From Aromatoleum anaerobium (lineage in GTDB: Bacteria; Pseudomonadota; Gammaproteobacteria; Burkholderiales; Rhodocyclaceae): 64,000 nucleotides of DNA. This document shows positions 56,302-64,000 of the stretch, one piece after another. The notes under the pieces are model-generated. The model was not told the origin of the DNA. It did not search any database and saw nothing but the letters and a program-made list of their open reading frames with translations. How positions within the stretch are numbered: the stretch's first letter is position 1; each line of letters opens with the position of its first letter. The DNA lies in contig NZ_WTVG02000037.1 in the NCBI RefSeq assembly GCF_012910705.2, forward strand, positions 248,001 to 312,000, read 5' to 3'. The translations under genes were made by a program, and so were the position numbers.

Positions 56302-57789
56302 CTAGAACGCATACAGCCCGCGCAGGCCGATGACGGTGATCGCTTTCGCGTCCGGGTCGGCGGCGGCGCGACGCACGTATTGCAGGTCCGGCGTCAGCGA
56401 CAGCTGGTCGTTCAGGTGCCAGCGGTAGTACAGCTCGGCAACCTGCTCGGCGCCGCGCGCGGCGAAGCCGAAATCGTCGAGCAGCGGGGCGGCGTCGCGG
56501 AATTCGTCGCTCGCGCGCAGCCAGCCCCAGGCGAAGCCGACGCTGTCGGCGCCGCGTCCCCAGGCGTTGCCGGCGATCTCGGTGCCGACCGTCACGGCGC
56601 GGTCGAACGCGGCCTTGCCGCTGCTCGACTGGCCGTAGCGCGCGAACAGCGTCACGTCCTCATGCACGCGCTGGTCGACGCTCGCGCCCCAGCCGCTGGC
56701 GCTGCGGCTCGTCGCGTCGAAGCCTTCGTACTGGCCGTTGCGCCACGCATACAGGCGGTAGGTGCCGTCGAAGCCGTGGCTCTTGCGCCCGTACTCGAGC
56801 TGGCCGATGACGAACGGCTTGTCGAAGCTGCGCCCGAAGCGCGCGCCTTCGCCGGCGCCGAACGCCGCGATCGACGCCTGCCACCAGTCGGGCGCGCCGC
56901 TTTCGTTGCGGTACGCGAGGCGCAGGCCGGGCGTGAAACCGTAGCTGTCGGCGCCGACCGCGCCGCCCGAGTCAAGCATCGGGTTATGCACGAAGACGTT
57001 GTTGAGGAACTTCCCGGCTTCGTTGTCGGCGATCGCGTTCTGGTCGAAGAACACGAACGGGTCCATCTTGCCGACGGTGAGCTGCAGGCTGTGCGGCGAA
57101 TCGGCGCCGCGATCGCCGAGCGGCGTCGTCAGCTGGTACCAGGCCTGCGCGACGATCGCGTAGGTTTCCTCCGAGCCGCCGCCCGCCTGGAACGCGAGAC
57201 TGTTGAACGCGCCGGTGAAGGTCGGCTTCAGGCCGGTGAAGCTGTCGCCCTGGCCCATCCGCAACTGCGTGTAGAACTCCCCCTGGCCCTGACCGATGTC
57301 GCCGGCCGGCAGCGTGATGCCGAGGTCGCCGCGCCATGACAGCTGCGATTCATGCCTGCCGCTTTCGCGCGCGTCGCCGTCGATCCGCTGCGCGACGGTG
57401 GCGACGCTGCCTTCGACCGCGATGCCGTCGAGGGCCTCCGCCAGGCGCGACGGCGCGCCCATCGCGTTGGTCCGCTCCTCGATCGCCTTGAGCCGGATCG
57501 CGAGCTCCGGCTCACGCTCGCTGATGCGGTCGCTCTGGAGGCTCGTGGCGAGCTCCTGGTTCGCCTGTTCCAGCGCTTCGACGCGCTGCGCGAGCGCCGG
57601 AGCGGGCTTGGTGGTCGCCGCGAGCCGTGCTTCGAGTTCGCTGTTGCGCTGTTCGAGTTTCTCGATCCGTTCGGCGAGCCGCTTGAGTTCGGCAAGCACC
57701 TTGTCCTGGGCGGGCGCGGCGTGGCTCGCACTGGCTGCGCCCAGCACCGCGAGCGCCACGGCCGTGCGGGCAAATCGGGTCAGCGCCAT
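56302..57789 (-). CDS. OprB-type outer-membrane porin with N-terminal coiled coil
   Basis: The protein has 495 residues. It starts with a signal peptide (ending SHA at about 25), then a coiled coil (KVLAELKRLAERIEKLEQRNSELEAR region, about 30-95), and then a barrel rich in beta-strand sequence ending LRGLYAF. This layout resembles the carbohydrate-selective OprB porins with an N-terminal periplasmic domain. Its place between the P19-like and cupredoxin genes suggests it serves iron uptake rather than sugar uptake; that is inference. Confidence 0.78.
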   Translation of the reverse strand: MALTRFARTAVALAVLGAASASHAAPAQDKVLAELKRLAERIEKLEQRNSELEARLAATTKPAPALAQRVEALEQANQELATSLQSDRISEREPELAIRLKAIEERTNAMGAPSRLAEALDGIAVEGSVATVAQRIDGDARESGRHESQLSWRGDLGITLPAGDIGQGQGEFYTQLRMGQGDSFTGLKPTFTGAFNSLAFQAGGGSEETYAIVAQAWYQLTTPLGDRGADSPHSLQLTVGKMDPFVFFDQNAIADNEAGKFLNNVFVHNPMLDSGGAVGADSYGFTPGLRLAYRNESGAPDWWQASIAAFGAGEGARFGRSFDKPFVIGQLEYGRKSHGFDGTYRLYAWRNGQYEGFDATSRSASGWGASVDQRVHEDVTLFARYGQSSSGKAAFDRAVTVGTEIAGNAWGRGADSVGFAWGWLRASDEFRDAAPLLDDFGFAARGAEQVAELYYRWHLNDQLSLTPDLQYVRRAAADPDAKAITVIGLRGLYAF

Positions 57790-57790
57790 T

Positions 57791-58339
57791 TCAGTAGCCG
57801 CCCTTCTTGCCGACGCCGACGTACGTGAACTCGTTCTCGACCTCGAACTCCTTGAACCACGGCCGCACGCCGGTCGCGCGGTCGGTGTGGCGGCCGAAGT
57901 GGCTGCCGTGGTGGGCGGCGCCCGGCGGCAGGATCGTGTATTTGACCTTGTACTTGCCCGGGCCCGCGAGTTTGATGTTGTCGCCGTAATGCGGGCCGTC
58001 GCTCGCCACCATCGGCATGAATTCGCCCGCCTGCTTCCAGTCGCTGCCGAGCTTCGCGATCTCGAACTTGACCGTCAGGTACGGAATCCAGCTGCCTTCC
58101 TCGAAGCCGTTCGGATTGTTCGCCAGCGCGCGGATGTCGGCCTCGATGTGGATGTCGGACTCCGCGGCCTTTTTCATCATGCCTTCCGGCTCCATGTCGA
58201 TCGGCTGGAGGTAGACAGCCGCGATTTCCATGCCGTTGTGGTGCTGCGGGGTGCCGATCGGATATTCGAGGGCGTGGGCGGCGAACGACAGGGTGGCCAG
58301 CGCGGCGACGGCGAGGGGGCGAAGCGGGAAACGGTGCAT
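57791..58339 (-). CDS. P19/FtrA-like periplasmic iron-binding protein
   Basis: The protein has 182 residues with a signal peptide (ending AAHA at about 22). The mature part has EYPIGTPQHHNGMEIAAVYLQP, MEPEGMMKK, SDIHIEADI, and HHGSHFGRH, matching the P19/Tp34/FtrA family with its Met, His and Glu metal ligands. It collects iron, and perhaps copper, in the periplasm and passes it to the FTR1 permease. First gene of the iron operon; it ends 1 nt before the porin start. Confidence 0.92.
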   Translation of the reverse strand: MHRFPLRPLAVAALATLSFAAHALEYPIGTPQHHNGMEIAAVYLQPIDMEPEGMMKKAAESDIHIEADIRALANNPNGFEEGSWIPYLTVKFEIAKLGSDWKQAGEFMPMVASDGPHYGDNIKLAGPGKYKVKYTILPPGAAHHGSHFGRHTDRATGVRPWFKEFEVENEFTYVGVGKKGGY

Positions 58340-58400
58340 CGGGAATCCTTTCGAAAATTGCAGTGGACAGGGTGCGGCATGCATGAGTTGGAACGTGCGA

Positions 58401-58422
58401 GAATGATAAGAAGAATGAGAAG
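58401..58422. promoter_or_regulatory. Possible Fur-type operator upstream of the iron operon
   Basis: The A+T-rich stretch gaatgataagaagaatgaga, 60 bp upstream of the P19-like start, has the GATAAT-like hexamer character of Fur sites (reverse complement TCTCATTCTTCTTATCATTC). The match is imperfect. The remainder of 58340-58655 shows no other clear feature. Confidence 0.4.
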
Positions 58423-58655
58423 AGTTCGCAATAGCGAAATCGAGATTTTGTCCTTGTCGAACGCATACCCCGGCCGCAGGACGACGGAGGGGAAGGGGGC
58501 GGGACGGGCGGCGGGAGCAGCGCCGCCCGTGTGGCATCAACCCTCGTCGATCAGTTGGAATGCGCTGCCGCGCGGTGCGGGGTGCGGCCGTCAACCGGGC
58601 AGCCGCTGGGCCGGGCTTGCCGGTGAAGGGTCGGACGCTCGGTCAGTCGCGCGCG

Positions 58656-60145
58656 TCATCGCCGGGATACATACCGCATGTTTTCGCCGTTGCCGGAAGC
58701 TGCCGGGCCGGAATCTTCCCACCCGCCGCCGAGCGCCTTGAAGAGGTCGAGCGCGGCGGCGAGCCGCGCGAAGCGCAGCTGCGCGAGCTGGTCCTGCGCC
58801 TGGAACAGCGTGCGCTGGGCGTCGAGCACCGCGAGGAGGTCGTCGGCGCCTTCTCGGTAGCGCAGTTCGGCGAGCCGCAGCGCGCGCGCTGCCTCGTCGC
58901 GGACCCGTTGCTGGAGGTCTTCCTGGCGGCGGTTGCGGTCGGCGTTGCCGAGCGCGTCCTCGACCTCTTTCAGCGCGGTGAAGATCGCGGCGCGGTAATT
59001 CTCGACGAATTCGCGCCGGCGCGAGCGCGCCGCCTCGACGTCGCCGCGCAGCCGCCCGCCGTCGAACAGTGTCTGCGCAAGGCTCGCGCTGAGCGCGATG
59101 CTGTTCGACGGATTCGCGAGCGACAGCAGCGCCGTGCTCGCGAGGCCGGCCGAGCCGGAAAGCTGCACCGATGGCAAAAGCGCGGCGCGCGCGGCGGCGA
59201 CGTCGGCGTCCGCCCCGGCGAGCTGCGCTTCGGCGCTGGCGAGGTCCGGGCGGCGCACCAGCAGGTCGGCAGGCAGGCCCGGTGCGACTTCGGGAATCGC
59301 CAGCGCGGCGAGCGTTTCGCCGTCGACGCCGAAGTCCTGCGGGATGCGGCCGAGCAGCACCGCGAGCGCGGTGAGCGTCTGGCGCTCCTGGTTTTCGAGC
59401 GGCAGCAGCGCGGCGCGCTGCGCGAGCACGGTGCCGCGCTGGCGGCTGACGTCGAGCGCGGAGGCCGCGCCGTTGCGATAGCGGGCCTCGACGATGTCGA
59501 ACACGCGCTCGGCGATCGCGAGGTTGTCGCGGGCGATGTCGAGGCGGGTGCGGGTCGTGAGCAGCTGGAAATACGTGCTCGCGACGCCGGTGACGAGCGT
59601 CAGCCGCACCGCGTCGAAGTCGTGGCGGGTCGCTGCAAGGCTCGCATCCGCGCCGACGACGCCCGCCGCGAGCCGGCCCCACAGGTCGACTTCGTAGCGG
59701 ATCGCGAGGCTCGCGCCCGACGATTCGCTGTCGATCGCACGTTCTCTCGCGGGGTCGGTGCGCCGCCAGTCGGTGTCGCCGCCGACGGTGGCGAATGGCA
59801 GCAGCGACGCGCCGGCGGTGCGCAACTGGATCTCGGCCTGGCGCACGCGTTCCGCCGCGATGCGGAAATCGGGGCTGCCGGCGAGCGCCGCGTCGATCAG
59901 GCCTTCGAGCTGGGCCGACGAGAAACTGCGCCACCAGCCGGCGCCCGGTTGCATCGCGACGGCGGGTACGGGCTCGGACCAGCCCGACGGCATCCTCAGC
60001 GCTGGCCGCGTCGCCGGCTCGGTGATCGCGCAGCCGGCGACGAGCAGCGCAACGACGGCGAGGAGCAAAGCGCGCCGTCCACGCCGGCCGGCTCGGGACG
60101 AGCCACCGGGCGGCGCGGGAAAGGAGGGTGAGTGCATCGAGAATT

Positions 60146-60149
<4 letters not shown>
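58656..60149 (-). CDS. NodT-family outer-membrane efflux lipoprotein (TolC-like)
   Basis: The protein has 497 residues with a lipobox LLVAGC near residue 40 after a hydrophobic segment, followed by two TolC-type repeats with long helices. It is the outer-membrane channel of a tripartite pump. Its start at 60149 overlaps the macB stop (ATGA), so MacA, MacB and this protein form one coupled operon. A second in-frame ATG lies four codons downstream. Confidence 0.9.
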
Positions 60150-62130
<1,981 letters not shown>

Positions 62131-62134
<4 letters not shown>

Positions 62135-63471
62135 AGCCGCGGTGGCTGCGCGCGGCGTGCGGCGGCGGGGGTGTCGGTGCGCAGCGCCGCGCCGGAGACG
62201 ACGCGGTCGCCTTCCTCGAGGCCGGACAGCACTTGAGCCTGGACGCGATTGCTGACTCCGACTTCGACACGCCGCTCCTGCAGCGTGCCGTCGGCCGCCG
62301 CGACCCGGACGGTGCGCTGGCGCGGCCCGGCGGTGCCGCTGGTCGGGGGGCGCGGGCGCGATGGACGGGCTTCGCCGCCGCCCGCTGCGCTGCCGCCGCC
62401 CGCTGCGCTGCCGCCGGCAGCGGTGCGCGTGACCCGCGGCACGGCGGCGGAGAATGCCGACATCGGCACCAGCAGCGCATCGCGCGCGGCCGCGACGACG
62501 AAGAACACTTGCGCCGTCATCTGCGTCATCAGCGCCTGCTCCGGGTTCGAGACGTCGAACAGCGCGTTGTAGAGCACGACGTTGTTCTGCACGACCGGCG
62601 TCGGCTCGATCTTGCGCAATGTTCCCTGCCAGCGGCGCCCTTCGCCGCCGAGAGTCGTGAAGTAGGCGTCCATGCCGAGCGTGAGGCGGCTCACGTCCGC
62701 CTCGGAAACCTGCGTCTGCACAGTCATCGTCGACAGGTCGGCGACGCGCAGGATCACCGGCGCCTGCTGGCTCGCGATCAGCGTCTGGCCCTGGCGCGCA
62801 GTGATCGACACGACGGTGCCGGTGATCGGCGCATAAATGCGCGCGTAGTTGAGGTTCGCCTCGTCGGCGCGCAGGTTCGATTCAGTCTGGTCGATCTGTG
62901 CCTTGAGCGCCTCGACCTGCGCCTGCGCGCCGAGCTGCGTGGCTTCGGCCGTCTGCAGCGCGTCGGCGGTGGTCGCGTCTTCCGCCATCAGGTTGCGCTG
63001 GCGCCGCAACTGCAGGTCGGCGAGTCGCCGGTCGGATTCGCGCTGCATCAGCTGCGCACGCAGGTTGCGCAGCTGCGCGCGCGTCGCATCGACGCGGCTC
63101 TGCAGCACGACCGGGTCAATCTCGGCAAGCAGTTCGCCGGCTTTCACTTCCGAGCCGACTTCGACGTGGATCTTCTTCAACTGCCCGGACACCTGCGCAC
63201 CGACATCGACATAGTCGCGCGGCTGCAACGTGCCGGTCGCGGTCACGACGTCCTCGATATCGCCGCGCGACACGCTCGTGAACTGGTAAGCGGACGCTTC
63301 GTCGGGCTTCGCAAAATATTTCGACCAGGCGAAATAGCCCCCTGCGCCGAGCAGTGCGAGACTGAGCAAGGCGATCGCGGCGCGACGCCAGCGTCGCTTC
63401 GGGGAAGGTGCGGAGGGATTCATGTCGGTGACCGGACTCGGGGTGGCCTCGCGCGAAAGGGTGTCGCGCAT
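62131..63471 (-). CDS. macA: MacA-type periplasmic adaptor (membrane fusion protein)
   Basis: The protein has up to 446 residues. An N-terminal membrane anchor ([17 protein letters not shown]) is followed by the lipoyl/biotinyl-like half motif ([30 protein letters not shown]), a helical hairpin with Gln-rich heptads, and a C-terminal domain with a Gly/Ala-Ser repeat region (about 355-390). The first ATG is used here; ATG 63423 (MNPSAPS) is equally possible since neither has a clear ribosome-binding site. It couples MacB to the outer-membrane channel. Confidence 0.9.
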
Positions 63472-63692
63472 TCGATAAGGGTTGCAGCCCGAAGAATACG
63501 GGAAGGCATGCCGCTGCTTTGTATCGTATTGCAGGCAGGGGTTCCCGCGCCGGAGCGGCGCGGGTGATTATGACATGCCGCCCGTCGGGAGACTGGCGCG
63601 TGCGGCCGCGCGGACGGCGGCCGGGAGGTGCGGGCCGGTGGGTCGGCGGGCCGGCGGGCCGGCGGCGATATGGACGTCGCCGTGCCTGCCGG

Positions 63693-64000
63693 TCAGTGCT
63701 CGGGAACGGTGACGAAGCCCATTTTCTGGATGCCGGCAAGGCGCGCCGCGGACATCACTTCGGCGAGCTTCTGGTAGCGCGTCTCGCGGTCCGCGCGCAG
63801 GTGCAGCTCCGGCTGCACCGGGTTCGCCGCGGCCTCGGCGAAGCGGGCCTGCAGCTCGGTGTCGCTGATCCGGCGGTCGTTCCAGTACAGCGTCCCGGCC
63901 TCGTCGATCGCCAGCGTCACCGTTTCCGGCTTCTCGTTCGCCGCCGCGCTGGCCGCGTTCGGCAGATCGATCTTGACCGCATGGGTCAGCAGCGGGGCGG
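63693..64000 (-). CDS. exbD: ExbD/TolR family biopolymer transport protein, 5' partial
   Basis: The visible 101 C-terminal residues (IDLPNAASAAANEKPETVTLAID..., LHLRADRETRYQKLAEVMSAARLAGIQKMGFVTVPE) match the periplasmic domain of ExbD/TolR. These proteins convert proton motive force into work for TonB-dependent transport. The N-terminus with its single membrane helix lies beyond the right edge. The gene faces the same way as the macAB operon but is separated from it by 221 nt in which no feature was recognised. Confidence 0.88.
   Translation of the reverse strand, partial: APLLTHAVKIDLPNAASAAANEKPETVTLAIDEAGTLYWNDRRISDTELQARFAEAAANPVQPELHLRADRETRYQKLAEVMSAARLAGIQKMGFVTVPEH

Overview
The window looks like a chromosome segment of a denitrifying, aromatic-degrading betaproteobacterium of the Aromatoleum/Azoarcus/Thauera group. 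The evidence is G+C-rich DNA with a bbs operon (beta-oxidation of benzylsuccinate), a bss operon (benzylsuccinate synthase, the toluene-activating glycyl radical enzyme) and the tdiSR two-component genes that control both, together with an SAH riboswitch upstream of ahcY. No tRNA, rRNA or CRISPR array was seen.

Layout. 1-1750: end of a branched-chain amino-acid-type ABC transporter (livHM). 1751-2313: terminators, a duplicated and decayed fragment of a gamma-carbonic-anhydrase-like gene, and a promoter. 2314-9184: four genes for an envelope module (YCF48-like lipoprotein, RND/MMPL exporter, DUF1302, DUF1329). 9398-17487: bbsABCDEF, a small Cys-rich protein, then bbsG and bbsH. 17610-24398 (minus strand): a Fic protein and a five-gene cluster with 4-nt overlaps (MFS exporter, DUF4258/YgiT fusion, DUF4037, epimerase, amidohydrolase). 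24518-36566 (minus strand): the bss operon bssDCABEFG plus a ThiS/MoaD-like gene and a 174-aa gene. 36916-39280: tdiS and tdiR. 39336-46937: a toxin-antitoxin pair, then a PaaY-like gene, ETF-ubiquinone oxidoreductase, an IclR regulator, and enoyl-CoA hydratase, 3-hydroxyacyl-CoA dehydrogenase and thiolase genes. 47038-53581: HerA-like ATPase, CZB chemoreceptor, metF-ahcY with riboswitch, cold-shock protein and IF-1. 53657-64000 (minus strand): an FtrABCD-like iron uptake operon with a porin, a MacAB/NodT efflux system, and a partial exbD.

The main result is that the toluene-activation operon is broken by three insertion sequences of three different families. An IS1182-like element splits bssA, an IS1595-like element sits on the bssA stop codon before bssB, and an ISAs1-like element cuts the 3' end of bssG. 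Each has recognisable terminal inverted repeats and a perfect target duplication (5, 8 and 10 bp). Removing each element with one duplication copy restores the reading frame exactly: BssA 864 aa with its radical-site Gly and active-site Cys, and BssG 190 aa overlapping the next start codon. The lesions therefore look recent, and all other bss and bbs frames are open. As it stands, this locus should not make benzylsuccinate synthase.

A second result is a promoter element shared by three operons. A near-identical motif around gtgttcgcaccaattg lies upstream of bssD, bbsA and the lipoprotein/RND/DUF1302/DUF1329 operon. In each case 18 nt separate it from the same 2-nt step before a -10-like hexamer. 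This is a candidate TdiR site, and it would put the envelope module in the toluene regulon.
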